From positions 372,001-436,000 of the forward strand of contig NZ_CBDCGN010000003.1 of NCBI RefSeq assembly GCF_965216805.1: a stretch of 64,000 nt of DNA, written 5' to 3'. Shown one piece after another: positions 52,942 to 62,456 of the stretch. Position 1 is the first letter of the stretch. Each line of letters begins with the position of its first letter. Position numbers and translations under genes: made by a program. Below the pieces are notes generated by a model. The model worked only from the letters and a program-made list of their open reading frames with translations, searched no databases and was not told the origin of the DNA. Origin of the DNA: Panacagrimonas sp965216805. GTDB taxonomy: Bacteria > Pseudomonadota > Gammaproteobacteria > Nevskiales > Nevskiaceae.

Positions 52942-54981
52942 CTACTCCCCGCGTATCCCCAACGCCGCCCGCAGTCCGGACTCGAACGCAGCCTCGGCGC
53001 AGCCGCCGTTGATCGACGTCACGGTCCAGTCACCGGCCAGGTACAGGTTGGCAAAGCCGCTGTCGGCCGGGTCCAGGCGATACGACAGGCTGCCCGGCAG
53101 GCTCAGCACGTAGCGCTCCGACCATTGCACATTGGCCCGGAAATAGGCCGAGACCACCAGCGAGTGATCCAGGCCACCGTTGGCGTCGACCGCCTGCGGC
53201 CACATCGGGCCGAGATGCTGCGCCAGCCAGGTCCGCGACAGGTCTTCGGCAAGCCGGTTCTGGCTGGGCAGATAAGTCGGCGCGTCGGTGCCGGGCGGCG
53301 GCGCGCGATCGGCCTCGAAGCTGCCGCAGAAATAGGCGCAGGACTGCGGCGCGCCCGGTGCGGGCCAGTTCTCGGCCGGCAGCACCTGGTCCATCGACGC
53401 CCAGGATTGCAGCGCGGAGACGTAGCAGGTGGCCACGGTCTGGCCGTGGGTCCAGCCCAGCTGTTCGAGGGTGGGGCGCAGCCACAGCTGGCACGACACC
53501 GTGGGCACCGAGGCGGCGTGATCGAGCATGGCGGCCCAGCCGGCGTGGGTGCGCAGGTCCGCGGTCAGCGGCGCGGCCGCATCGGGCGGAATCGCCAGCA
53601 CCACGCCGTCGAAGTGCTCACCCAGCTTCAGGCAGCGCTCGGCTACCCGCGTCGGGGTCCAGGGGTCTTCGAAATCGGTGCCGGCGTCGCGCAGCGCGGC
53701 GCCATCTTCCAGTTGCTCCCAGCGGGGCTGGTCCGGCCAGCACGGCCATGACCGGCCGTCGGCGAAACGCACATCGCGCAGAGGCTGGTAAGGGCCACGC
53801 AGCACGCGCGCCTGTTGTGCCAGCTCGATGCGCTCGATCTGCTGACGGTCGGACGACAGGCGCAGCGCTTCGACCCGTGAGAAGAATTCGAACCGCACGC
53901 CACGCGCTTCGAGCACGCGGTACAGCGGCGTGAAGATGGCATCGCCCATGCCGGCACGCATCTTCCACAGCGGTGCATCGCGATACCCCAGGCTCATGCG
54001 CAGCAGCAGGTGCAGCATCGCGCCCGCGGCAGCGCGGCCCTGCGCCGGATCGTTCGACGCGCCGCCGGGATACGCGAACGCCAGGTCGTACAGGCACAGG
54101 ATGACCGGCGACTGCGCAGCCTCGGCACTGGCGCCGTGTTCGACCAGCCAGTCCTTGAAGTCGCGATCGTCGATGCGCGACCAGCCGTTTGCGCCGTGCG
54201 GCAGCACCTCGCGCAGCAACCCGATGCTGCCGGCCAGGGCCAGGTCGATCACCAGCCACAGCTTGTAGCCCAGCGACGACATCGCCACGCGCAGATGCGG
54301 CGCGATCCATTTGACGAACAGCGCCTGCGCGCCTTCCAGCAGCAGCACCAGGGCATCGCGCGCACCGGCCTCGGCCGCATCGGCGAGGCGCTCGACGGCG
54401 GCGCTCAGGGCCTCGCGCAGGCGCATCAAGGTCTCGCCGAGCGGACCTTGCGAGATGTGTTGCTCGGCTTGCACCAAGGTATGCCGCAGCAGGTGATCGA
54501 GCACGCCGGCCAGGGCCTTGTGCTGGAACTCCGCATCGGCCCGCAGCGGCAGCGGGCCGTCGCCCGGCGTGCCGGGCAGTTGCGGAAACTGCAGGTTCCA
54601 GGGCTGCCAGGGTCCCGGCACATCGTCCTGCGGCGGGCGCAGCCACAGCGTCACCTGGCGTTGCGGCTCGAAGGCGTCGGTCCAGCTACGGAAGGCCTGG
54701 TCCGGTCCCGGCGCCAGCTCGGCGTAGCAGTCGCGCAAGGTGCGGAACACCACCTCGTAGAAGCCCATCATCATGTGCAGGCCGTGTTCGACAATGCGCT
54801 CGTGCTGGTCGGCGTCGCGGCCGCTGGCGCCCTTGCCGCCCAGCCGCCAGCCCTGGCAGTAGACGGTGACCTGGTGTCGCGCGCGCAACGCCGGCGTGGC
54901 GGTGAGCCACCACGCTGCCGACAGCGCGCCGCAACCGCCGCCGAGGATGGCCACTCGCCGCACAGGATTCGCTTCGCTCAT
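52942..54981 (-). CDS. FAD-dependent oxidoreductase, phytoene-desaturase-like (paralogue 1)
   Basis: A 679-residue NAD(P)/FAD-binding protein. The Rossmann dinucleotide motif ILGGGCGALSAAW is at about residues 10-22, followed by YCQGWRLGGKGASGR of the amine oxidase/carotenoid desaturase superfamily. The C-terminal FAD-binding signature is ANLYLAGDWTVTSINGGCAEAA. It is a paralogue of the gene upstream (54990-57083), with a shared GWRLGGKGAS word and the same overall plan. Start ATG 54981, eight bases after the upstream stop. Substrate unknown; a lipid or isoprenoid is likely. Confidence 0.82.
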   Translation of the reverse strand: MSEANPVRRVAILGGGCGALSAAWWLTATPALRARHQVTVYCQGWRLGGKGASGRDADQHERIVEHGLHMMMGFYEVVFRTLRDCYAELAPGPDQAFRSWTDAFEPQRQVTLWLRPPQDDVPGPWQPWNLQFPQLPGTPGDGPLPLRADAEFQHKALAGVLDHLLRHTLVQAEQHISQGPLGETLMRLREALSAAVERLADAAEAGARDALVLLLEGAQALFVKWIAPHLRVAMSSLGYKLWLVIDLALAGSIGLLREVLPHGANGWSRIDDRDFKDWLVEHGASAEAAQSPVILCLYDLAFAYPGGASNDPAQGRAAAGAMLHLLLRMSLGYRDAPLWKMRAGMGDAIFTPLYRVLEARGVRFEFFSRVEALRLSSDRQQIERIELAQQARVLRGPYQPLRDVRFADGRSWPCWPDQPRWEQLEDGAALRDAGTDFEDPWTPTRVAERCLKLGEHFDGVVLAIPPDAAAPLTADLRTHAGWAAMLDHAASVPTVSCQLWLRPTLEQLGWTHGQTVATCYVSALQSWASMDQVLPAENWPAPGAPQSCAYFCGSFEADRAPPPGTDAPTYLPSQNRLAEDLSRTWLAQHLGPMWPQAVDANGGLDHSLVVSAYFRANVQWSERYVLSLPGSLSYRLDPADSGFANLYLAGDWTVTSINGGCAEAAFESGLRAALGIRGE

Positions 54982-54989
54982 AGCGGTCT

Positions 54990-57083
54990 TCAAGCCTTCA
55001 GGAAATGTTCGCCGACGATGCCTTGCGGCTGGCCGCACAGCGCACGGCTGGCCGCCATGCCCGACATCACCGCGGCCTCCACGCAGCCGGCATTGATGGC
55101 GGTGCGGCCCCAGTCGCCGGCCAGCACCAGGTTGTCGAAGCCGCTGGCATCGCTCGCCAGGCGCCGCAGATTGGCGCCGGCCGGCGACAGCACGTAACGC
55201 TCGCTGGGATCGATGTTGGCGCGCAGGTACTGGCTGTCCAGGCGCGTTTCGCCGCGGGCGCCGCCGTCGCCGTAGAGCAGGCTCCAGTCGAAGCCGCCGC
55301 CGTCGTGTTCCGACTGCGATGCCGGCCACAGCCAGCGTGTGTAGCGGTCGAGCCAGTCGCGGGTCTCCGCGCGGACCTGGGCGGCGGCGCGCGCAGGCAC
55401 GGTCGGATCGTCGGGCGCATCGCGCAGATAGTCGCCGCGCAAGGGGCCGCAGAAATAGTGCAGGCCGCGCGGCGCGTTGTGCTGCGGCCAGTTTTCCTGT
55501 GCCAGCAGATGGCTCATGTCGGCCCAGACGTCGAAGGGCTCCGGCGCCGCGACCATCGCCGGCAGCGGCAGGCGCCAGCCCAGGCCCTGGAGGTCTTCGG
55601 TGAGCCACAGCTGCATTGCCTGAGTCTGCATGCTGGGCAGCTCGGCCAGCAGTTGCCGCCACTCGGGACGGGCCGCGGCCAGCTCGGCGCAGATCGGCGC
55701 CAGCGCGCCCAGCGAGATGCCGAGCACCACGCGATCTTCGGATTCAAGCTGCAGCGACCACGTCTCAGGCTCCGGCCACTGTGCCCAGTGCGATTCCAGA
55801 TTGATGTCGCCGTCGCGCAGCGCGTCGCCCTCCAGCAACTGGTCGTACAGGGGATGTTCCGGCCACACCGGCTGGGCGATGCCGGGCAGGTTCTGCAGCG
55901 GCTGGTAGCGGCCCTCGCGCACCGTGGCCTGACGACCGAAGTGGATGCGCGCGATGCGACGGCGATCCTCGCTCAGCTCCAGCGACTTCACCTTCTGGAA
56001 AAATTCGAACTGCACGCCGCGCGATTCGAGCACCTGGTATAGCGGTGCGATCACCACATCGCCCATGCCCGCGCACATCTCGTAGAGCACGTGGCCGCGA
56101 TAGCACAGGCCGATGCGCAGCGCACAGCCGAGCGCGGCGCCAGCGGCGAAGTTGGGCTTGTCGATGTCGCCGTCTTCGAAGGCGAAACAGCAGTCGTACA
56201 GCGCGCGCAGCGGTGCCGAGCGCAGGGAGAAGTCGCGGGCGCCGTGGCGGTTGAGCCATTGCTGGAACTCGAGATCGTCGATGGCCGACAGTCCGCGCTT
56301 GATCAGATCGTCGGCGACGATGCCGATCAGCACCGTGCTGCCCAGCTCGACCACCTCGAGCGCGCGACGCAGGCGTGGCTCGTGGTCCATCAGGTGTTCC
56401 CAGCGGCTGCGCGCCCAGTCCCGCAGTTCGCGCATCCAGGTTTCGATCCAGGTGTCGTGCGGCGTCTCGTGCTTGAGGCCTTGCGCCAACTGCTGCAGCA
56501 GGTCGTGCGCCCGTTCCAGCGGCGATGCGGTCGCGGTGCCAGCTTGTGTCGCGGCGGTCTGCGGCGGAATCAGGTGGGTCTGCGGATGCTGGTGGGCGGG
56601 GAGCGCCGCCAGGTGTTCGCGCAAGTGCTCGCGCAGGAACGCGGCCAGTTCCCACAGCGTGCTCCAGACGCCGGGTTCGCTACGCGGCGTGCCGGGCTCG
56701 CCGTTGCGCTGCGGCATGGTCAGCGGCCAGACCGACCACTGTTGCTGGCGCTGTTCCATCATGCACAGGAAGTCCTGGCCGCGGAACGCGTGCTCGAAGC
56801 GGTACAGCGACGCCGGCGGCAGTAGCGGGTCGGCGTAGCACGCGCGCATCAGGGCGAAGGCGTTTTCGTAGAAGCCGAACCACACGTGCAGGCCGTGCTC
56901 TTCGATGCGCGCGCCGTGTTCTGCATTGCGGCTGCTGGCGCCCTTGCCGCCCAGGCGCCAGCCCATCTGGTAGACCACGACCTCGTAGCGTTCCTGCCAG
57001 TCGGGCGAAGCGGTCAGGTGCCAGGCGGCGGTCAGTGCACCCACCCCGCCCCCGAGAATGACCATGCGAGGTTTCTGCGTCAT
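54990..57083 (-). CDS. FAD-dependent oxidoreductase, phytoene-desaturase-like (paralogue 2)
   Basis: A 697-residue paralogue of the protein next to it. It shows ILGGGVGALTAAWHL, YQMGWRLGGKGASSRN and EEHGLHVWFGFYE near the N-terminus, and the FAD signature NLVLAGDWGRTAINAGCVEAAV near the end. A Gly/Pro-poor helical insert of several hundred residues between the two FAD parts is unlike classical CrtI enzymes. ATG 57083 begins just before the Rossmann motif. The alpha/beta hydrolase is divergent, sharing a 178-base promoter region. The two paralogues look like a tandem duplication. Confidence 0.82.
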   Translation of the reverse strand: MTQKPRMVILGGGVGALTAAWHLTASPDWQERYEVVVYQMGWRLGGKGASSRNAEHGARIEEHGLHVWFGFYENAFALMRACYADPLLPPASLYRFEHAFRGQDFLCMMEQRQQQWSVWPLTMPQRNGEPGTPRSEPGVWSTLWELAAFLREHLREHLAALPAHQHPQTHLIPPQTAATQAGTATASPLERAHDLLQQLAQGLKHETPHDTWIETWMRELRDWARSRWEHLMDHEPRLRRALEVVELGSTVLIGIVADDLIKRGLSAIDDLEFQQWLNRHGARDFSLRSAPLRALYDCCFAFEDGDIDKPNFAAGAALGCALRIGLCYRGHVLYEMCAGMGDVVIAPLYQVLESRGVQFEFFQKVKSLELSEDRRRIARIHFGRQATVREGRYQPLQNLPGIAQPVWPEHPLYDQLLEGDALRDGDINLESHWAQWPEPETWSLQLESEDRVVLGISLGALAPICAELAAARPEWRQLLAELPSMQTQAMQLWLTEDLQGLGWRLPLPAMVAAPEPFDVWADMSHLLAQENWPQHNAPRGLHYFCGPLRGDYLRDAPDDPTVPARAAAQVRAETRDWLDRYTRWLWPASQSEHDGGGFDWSLLYGDGGARGETRLDSQYLRANIDPSERYVLSPAGANLRRLASDASGFDNLVLAGDWGRTAINAGCVEAAVMSGMAASRALCGQPQGIVGEHFLKA

Positions 57084-57261
57084 GTGGCCCCCAAGCCGAA
57101 CGCGATGTCCTTGTTCGATGTGCCGGGCGCGGTGGCGCGGCACGCGACACGACCATAGCCGTGGCAACGGCAGGCGCACAATCGGACTGCGGGCGGCGAT
57201 ACGTGGCTTGCAACAATCCGGATTCCCGCCAAGCTTCGCGCGTCCCTGGGGAGACGCTGAC

Positions 57262-58164
57262 ATGCCTTACGCCACGATGCGCGACGGCGCACCGCTGCAT
57301 TACTACGATCTGGGCCGCCGCCGCGCACCGCCGTGCGTGCTGCTGCACGGCTTTGCGATGACCGGCGCGGCCTGGCTGCCGTTTGTGGCGCCGCTGCTGG
57401 CGCGCTATCGCTTCATCCTGCCGGACCTGCGCGGCTTTGGTCGCTCGCATCGTCTGCGCCTGTCGCAGAACGTACTGCTGGACCAGCACGCCGACGACCT
57501 CGCTGATCTGCTGCAGGCCTTGGATCTTCACCGCGTTCATCTGGGCGGACTGTCGATGGGTGCGTGTACGTCCATGCAGTTTCATCGACGGCACGGCTTT
57601 GATCGCGTACGCGCCTACCTGCACATCGACCAGTCCCCCTGCGTGCTCAACGGGCCGGACTGGACCCACGGCCTGCTCGGCGCCGAGCAGGCGCAGGGTC
57701 TGCTCGACATGCTGGCCCTGGCCGACCAGTTGGAGCCGTATCGCGGCGAGCCCTATCGCGCTCTGCCCCGCGCCCTGCGAAGGCGGATGTGGGCGCATCT
57801 GGCCACGTTCTATCGACATGCCTTCCACCGCAAGCACTGGCAGCACCTCGCCGGCCTGGCGCAACACGAGTTGCTGATCCGGCGCATTGCTCGGGTGGAT
57901 AACTGGTCGATCTACCTGGACTGCGTGCGCAGCTACGCACGCGACGGCTACGACTGGCGCGCCTCGCTGCCGGAGATGAAAGTGCCGGTGACTGCGCTGG
58001 TAGGCCTGCAATCCACCATGTATCCGGCTGCCGGGCAACTGGCGCTGCGCGAGCTGGTGCCGCACGCCAGGGTGCTGCCGATCGACAACTGCGGCCACGC
58101 CGTTCCGTTCGAGCAGCCGCGCCGCTTCGTGGCGGAACTAGGGCGTTTCCTTATGGCGGCCTGA
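57262..58164 (+). CDS. Alpha/beta hydrolase
   Basis: A 300-residue cofactor-free hydrolase. The HGFAMTGAAW oxyanion segment, nucleophile GLSMGA and catalytic His in NCGHAVPF are evident; the acid lies after LVGLQSTMYPAAG. Members hydrolyse esters, lactones or C-C bonds. The substrate is not evident. ATG 57262, 8 bases after a GGGGAGA ribosome site. It is divergent from the two FAD oxidoreductases and may act on their product; this is a guess from position only. Confidence 0.88.
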   Translation: MPYATMRDGAPLHYYDLGRRRAPPCVLLHGFAMTGAAWLPFVAPLLARYRFILPDLRGFGRSHRLRLSQNVLLDQHADDLADLLQALDLHRVHLGGLSMGACTSMQFHRRHGFDRVRAYLHIDQSPCVLNGPDWTHGLLGAEQAQGLLDMLALADQLEPYRGEPYRALPRALRRRMWAHLATFYRHAFHRKHWQHLAGLAQHELLIRRIARVDNWSIYLDCVRSYARDGYDWRASLPEMKVPVTALVGLQSTMYPAAGQLALRELVPHARVLPIDNCGHAVPFEQPRRFVAELGRFLMAA

Positions 58165-58253
58165 GCCGGGTTCGGGGGAGTATTGGGGTCCCCCGATCCA
58201 CGTCTGCCGCGCGGATCATCTGCTTGCAACAATGCACCGAGGAGAAACGCTAC

Positions 58254-58904
58254 ATGAAACTGCTGAGCTCGTTTGGACCCAACCCGCGCATGGTGCGCAT
58301 GTTCATGCTGGAAAAGGGCATCGACATTCCCACCCAGGAAATGGACCTGCTGGGCGGCGAAAATCGCGCGGCCGACTTCAAGGCGAAGAACCCTGCCGGC
58401 CAGTCGCCGGCGCTGGAACTGGACAACGGCACCGTCATCGGCGAGACCGTGGCCATCTGCGAATACCTGGACGAGATCAACCCCGGCAATTCGCTGGTCG
58501 GCAACAACGCTGAAGAAAAGGCCATTTCGCGCATGTGGCAGCGTCGCGTGGAACTGAACATCACCGAGGCCACCTACAACGGCTTCCGCTTCGCCGAGGG
58601 CCTGGAACTGTTCAAGACCCGCGTGCACTGCGTGCCCGAAGCCGCACCGGGGCTCAAGGCCATCGCCAAGCACAATCTCAAGTGGCTGGACGGCCTGATC
58701 GGCGGCCGTGACTACATCTGCGGCAACCAGTTGCGTCTGGCCGACATCATCCTGTACTGCTGCCTGGACTTCGCCAACGGCGTCGGCCAGCCGCGCGACA
58801 CCTCGCTGACCAATCTGGACGCCTGGTTCAAGCGCGTCGAAGCCCGTCCCAGCGCCAAGGGCAGTCTGCACCCGGCCTGGGAGCAGGTCGGCATGCGCGG
58901 CTGA
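58254..58904 (+). CDS. Glutathione S-transferase family protein
   Basis: A 216-residue GST. The thioredoxin-like N-terminal domain (MKLLSSFGPNPRMVRMFMLEKGIDIP) carries GQSPALELDNGTVIGETVAICEYL, where the Ser-Glu region binds glutathione. The helical C-terminal domain (LKWLDGLIGGRDYICGNQLRLADI) contains the N-capping motif. GSTs of this type detoxify electrophiles or act in dehalogenation. ATG 58254 follows a GAGGAG ribosome site. Its transcript ends at a strong terminator. Confidence 0.92.
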   Translation: MKLLSSFGPNPRMVRMFMLEKGIDIPTQEMDLLGGENRAADFKAKNPAGQSPALELDNGTVIGETVAICEYLDEINPGNSLVGNNAEEKAISRMWQRRVELNITEATYNGFRFAEGLELFKTRVHCVPEAAPGLKAIAKHNLKWLDGLIGGRDYICGNQLRLADIILYCCLDFANGVGQPRDTSLTNLDAWFKRVEARPSAKGSLHPAWEQVGMRG

Positions 58905-58934
58905 TCCGCGTCTGAAAGCTCGCGGGTTCAAGAG

Positions 58935-58965
58935 CCCTCCTCCGTTCCCGGAGGAGGGTTTTTTA
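58935..58965 (+). terminator. Rho-independent terminator after the GST gene
   Basis: CCCTCCTCCG and CGGAGGAGGG form a ten-base-pair stem with a TTCC loop, followed by TTTTTTATT. It is 31 bases after the stop codon. Confidence 0.95.
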
Positions 58966-59045
58966 TTGGGCGCGCCAGGCCGCCGGTACGACACGAACAC
59001 GGCGCGGCCGGGCAAACTGGACGCTTTGGCGCTATCCACCTGTCC

Positions 59046-61226
59046 ATGATTCCCAATCCGCGGCATCTCTCCGACGTCGAGGCCTGCGCCGATCTGCTGA
59101 TCGAGCGCTACGGTCCGGACCTGCGCGTGGCGCTGCCGCTGGGTCTGGGCAAGCCGGTGGCGCTGGTCAACGCGCTATACGCCCGCGTGCGCTCGGATTC
59201 GCGTCTGCGCCTGACCCTGCTGACGGCGCTGACCCTGGAAAAGCCGGTGCCGGGCTCGGCGCTGGAAGCGGCCTTCTTGCAGCCCTTTCTCGACCGTGTG
59301 TTCGAAGGCGTGCAGGACCTGGATTACGCGCGTGACGTCACGGCCGGCCAGTTGCCCGCCAACGTGCGCGTCGTGGAATTCTTCTTTCGTCCCGGGAGCC
59401 GCCTGTCCAACGCCGCCGCCCAGCGTGATTACATCTGCACCAACTACACCTTCGCTGCGCGCGACGTGTTTGCCCAAGGCTGCAACGTGGTGCTGCAGTC
59501 CATCGCCGCCTGCGAGGGCGCGCAGGGCACCCGTTACAGCCTCAGCTGCAATCCCGATACCGCACCGGAACTGATCGCCCTCCTGCGCGCCGCCGAAGCG
59601 CGCCGCGAGCGCCGCGTGGCGGTGGTGGGGGTGATTGATCCCGCGTTGCCGTTCATGGTCAACGATGCGGAGGTGGGGGTCGAAACCTTCGACTTCATCC
59701 TGGATGACGCACGTACCCACGGCGCGTTGTTCTCCACGCCGCGCACGCCGGTGGCGTCGGCCGACCACGCCATCGGCCTGTACGCCTCCGCCTTGATCCC
59801 CGACGGCGGCACTCTGCAGATCGGCATCGGCAGTCTGGGCGATGCGGTCGCCCACGCGCTGGTGCTGCGCCAGCAGAACAACAGTGCCTATGTCGAGGCC
59901 CTGGATGCGCTGGGTGTCATGGACAACCATGCCAGGCTGATCGCCGACTTCGGCGCTACCGCGTCCTTCGAGCAGGGCCTGTACGGCGCCACCGAGATGT
60001 TCGTCGACGGCTTTCTGCAGTTGATGGGTGCCGGTGTGCTCAAGCGCGGCGTCTACGATTTCTGGGCCTTGCAGCAACTGGTCAATCAAGGCCTGTGCGA
60101 TCCCGGCCAGCTCAGCCCGGAGGTGCTCGATCACCTTGACGAACACGGCGTGCGCGCGCTACGCGGACACGACTTCGCAGCACTGCAGAAGCACGGCCTG
60201 TTTCGCGACGACGTGCGTTACGACCAAGGCTACCTGCAATTTGCCGATGGCAGCCGGGTGATCGCCAACCTCGCCGAGCCGCGCACTCGGGCCGCCATCG
60301 CACGCAGCGGCATGGGGACGCAGTTGCGCAAGGGCACCGTGCTGCACGCAGGGTTTTTTCTTGGGCCGCGCGACTTCTACCAGGGTCTGCGCGAGATGGA
60401 CCCGGAGCAGCGCGACCGCATCTGCATGACCGGCGTCAACAAGGTCAATCAGCTCGATCTCAACCCGCGTCTGTATCAGGCCCAGCGTGTGCACGCGCGC
60501 TTCATCAACAGCGGCATGATGGCCACCATCAACGGCGCGGTGGTGTCCGACGGATTGGCCGATGGCCGCGTGGTGTCGGGCGTGGGCGGCCAGTACAACT
60601 TTGTGGCGCAGGCGCATCAACTGGCCACCGGTCGCTCCATTCTGATGGTGCGCGCGGTGCGCAATCCGGAGGGCAAGGGCGAGCCCAGCAGCAACGTGGT
60701 CATGGATTACGCGCATTGCACCATTCCGCGGCATCTGCGCGACATCCTGATCACCGAATACGGCATCGCCGACCTGCGTGCGCAGACCGACAGCAGCATC
60801 GCCAAGCGCATGTTGAATGTCTGCGACTCGCGTTTTCAGCCCGCGCTGCTGCACCAACTGCAGGCCGCCGGTCGCATCGAAGCCGGCTACGTGATTCCCG
60901 AAGCGCATCGGCACAACACGCCGGATCGGCTGGAGCAGCGCCTGGCCGCGGCCCGCGTGCAGGGCCATCTGCCGACCTTCCCTTTTGGCAGCGACTTCAC
61001 CGACCAGGAATGGCGCCTGGCGCAGGCTTTGCAGAAAGTGCGACGTCAGGCCGCGACCACGCCCAGATGGAAGCTGCTGCTCAGCGGCCTGCGTCCGCGT
61101 GCGGTCTCGACGGCAGTGGGCGCCGACCTGCAGCGGGTGCAACTGGATCGCGCCAGTGGCCTGGAGCAGCGCGTATCGCGCGCGCTGTTGATCGATGCCC
61201 TGCATGCGGTGGGGCGCGGCGAATAG
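59046..61226 (+). CDS. Acetyl-CoA hydrolase/transferase family protein
   Basis: A 726-residue enzyme of the acetyl-CoA hydrolase/CoA-transferase family, longer than the usual 430-640. The N-terminal half contains SCNPDTAPELI and GTLQIGIGSLGDAVAHAL. The catalytic Glu lies in LYGATEMFVDGFL. The C-terminal half has VSGVGGQYNFVAQAHQL and YGIADLRAQTD of the family. It swaps CoA between carboxylates (for example acetyl-CoA, succinyl-CoA or 4-hydroxybutyrate) or hydrolyses CoA esters; the acid cannot be told. ATG 59046. Confidence 0.9.
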   Translation: MIPNPRHLSDVEACADLLIERYGPDLRVALPLGLGKPVALVNALYARVRSDSRLRLTLLTALTLEKPVPGSALEAAFLQPFLDRVFEGVQDLDYARDVTAGQLPANVRVVEFFFRPGSRLSNAAAQRDYICTNYTFAARDVFAQGCNVVLQSIAACEGAQGTRYSLSCNPDTAPELIALLRAAEARRERRVAVVGVIDPALPFMVNDAEVGVETFDFILDDARTHGALFSTPRTPVASADHAIGLYASALIPDGGTLQIGIGSLGDAVAHALVLRQQNNSAYVEALDALGVMDNHARLIADFGATASFEQGLYGATEMFVDGFLQLMGAGVLKRGVYDFWALQQLVNQGLCDPGQLSPEVLDHLDEHGVRALRGHDFAALQKHGLFRDDVRYDQGYLQFADGSRVIANLAEPRTRAAIARSGMGTQLRKGTVLHAGFFLGPRDFYQGLREMDPEQRDRICMTGVNKVNQLDLNPRLYQAQRVHARFINSGMMATINGAVVSDGLADGRVVSGVGGQYNFVAQAHQLATGRSILMVRAVRNPEGKGEPSSNVVMDYAHCTIPRHLRDILITEYGIADLRAQTDSSIAKRMLNVCDSRFQPALLHQLQAAGRIEAGYVIPEAHRHNTPDRLEQRLAAARVQGHLPTFPFGSDFTDQEWRLAQALQKVRRQAATTPRWKLLLSGLRPRAVSTAVGADLQRVQLDRASGLEQRVSRALLIDALHAVGRGE

Positions 61227-61335
61227 CCCGCCGATGGCTGGTCAAATCCTCTTGCGGGCGTATAGTCGGGCCGTGATCGCAGGCTGACACCGACGTCCGC
61301 CAGGGGCGTCCAGAATCGAATAAGGAGACCGGTCC

Positions 61336-62358
61336 ATGGCTGGCAATCGACGTATCGTTCTGGCTGAGCGTCCCCGCTATACCTTCCCCACGACCAATTG
61401 CTTCAAGCTGGGCAGCTCGGAGATTCCCGAGCCGGCCGAGGGCCAGGTCCTGATCCGCACTCAATGGCTGGGTATCGAGCCTTATCTGCTGGGCAAGGTC
61501 AAACGCGCCAGCGGGCAGGCGCCGGTGCAACTTGGCGATGCCATGGAAGGGCCTGCGGTCGGGGTGGTCGAGGCTTCGCGCAATCCGGAGCTGCAGGTCG
61601 GCGATCGGGTGACCGGCCTGTGGGCGTGGCAGGAACGCGCCCTGTCGGACAGCAATCACGTGCGCAAGCTGCCGGCCGAACTCAAACAGGCTTCGCATGC
61701 GCTGGGCGCGCTGGGCTACTCGGGATTCGGTGCGTACCTGGCCTTGACCCACCTGGGAGATGCTCAGCCCGGGCAGACCGTGGTGACCGGTGCGGCTTCG
61801 GGCGGCATGGGCCAGATGGTGGGCCAGATCGCGCGGATCAAGGGAGTCCGCGCGGTCGGTGTCGCCGGCAGCGCCGAAAAATGCCGGCTGGCGACCGAGA
61901 ACTTCGGCTACGAGATGTGCCTGGACCGGCATCTGCGCAGCGCGCTGCCGGCGGAACTCAAGAAGGCCTGTCCGCAGGGCATCGACGTCTACATCGAAAC
62001 CGTCGGCGGGCGCGTTTACGACGCGGCGCTGCCGTTGTTGAGGCTGCGCGCGCGCATGGTGGTGGCGGGGCTGATGACGATGTATACCGCCAACTCCCTG
62101 CCCGATGGCCCGGACCGTACCATGGTGTTGCTCAACGAGATCAATCTCAAGCGCCTGCAGGTGCTGGGCCTGGTGGTGTTCGATCACATGAAAGCGCGTT
62201 ACTCGGATTTCAAGCGCGACATGCTGGGCTGGCTGGACAGCGGTGAGGTCAAGCCGCTGGAGCATGTCTTCGAGGGCCTGGAGAACGCACCGGCGGCGCT
62301 GCAGGCGATGTTCGAAGGCAAGAATCTGGGCAAGACGGTGGTCAAGGTGGCGGACTGA
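61336..62358 (+). CDS. NADP-dependent MDR oxidoreductase (zinc-less, CurA/leukotriene B4 dehydrogenase-like)
   Basis: A 340-residue medium-chain dehydrogenase/reductase without the catalytic zinc ligands. It has GQVLIRTQWLGIEPYL, the VTGAASGGMGQMVGQIA cofactor loop, VAGSAEKCRLATE and VYIETVGGRVYDAAL. The group reduces alkenals or curcumin-type enones with NADPH. The ATG at 61336 has a clear AAGGAGA ribosome site. It lies 109 bases downstream of the CoA-transferase gene. Confidence 0.88.
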   Translation: MAGNRRIVLAERPRYTFPTTNCFKLGSSEIPEPAEGQVLIRTQWLGIEPYLLGKVKRASGQAPVQLGDAMEGPAVGVVEASRNPELQVGDRVTGLWAWQERALSDSNHVRKLPAELKQASHALGALGYSGFGAYLALTHLGDAQPGQTVVTGAASGGMGQMVGQIARIKGVRAVGVAGSAEKCRLATENFGYEMCLDRHLRSALPAELKKACPQGIDVYIETVGGRVYDAALPLLRLRARMVVAGLMTMYTANSLPDGPDRTMVLLNEINLKRLQVLGLVVFDHMKARYSDFKRDMLGWLDSGEVKPLEHVFEGLENAPAALQAMFEGKNLGKTVVKVAD

Positions 62359-62456
62359 GGGCGCTGCGAAAAAGCGAGGACGCGGATCACGCGGATATCA
62401 GTCGGGTCGGCGAATCTGCGTCGATCAGCTTGCTACTGCGCGGCGGTGGTGGCAGT

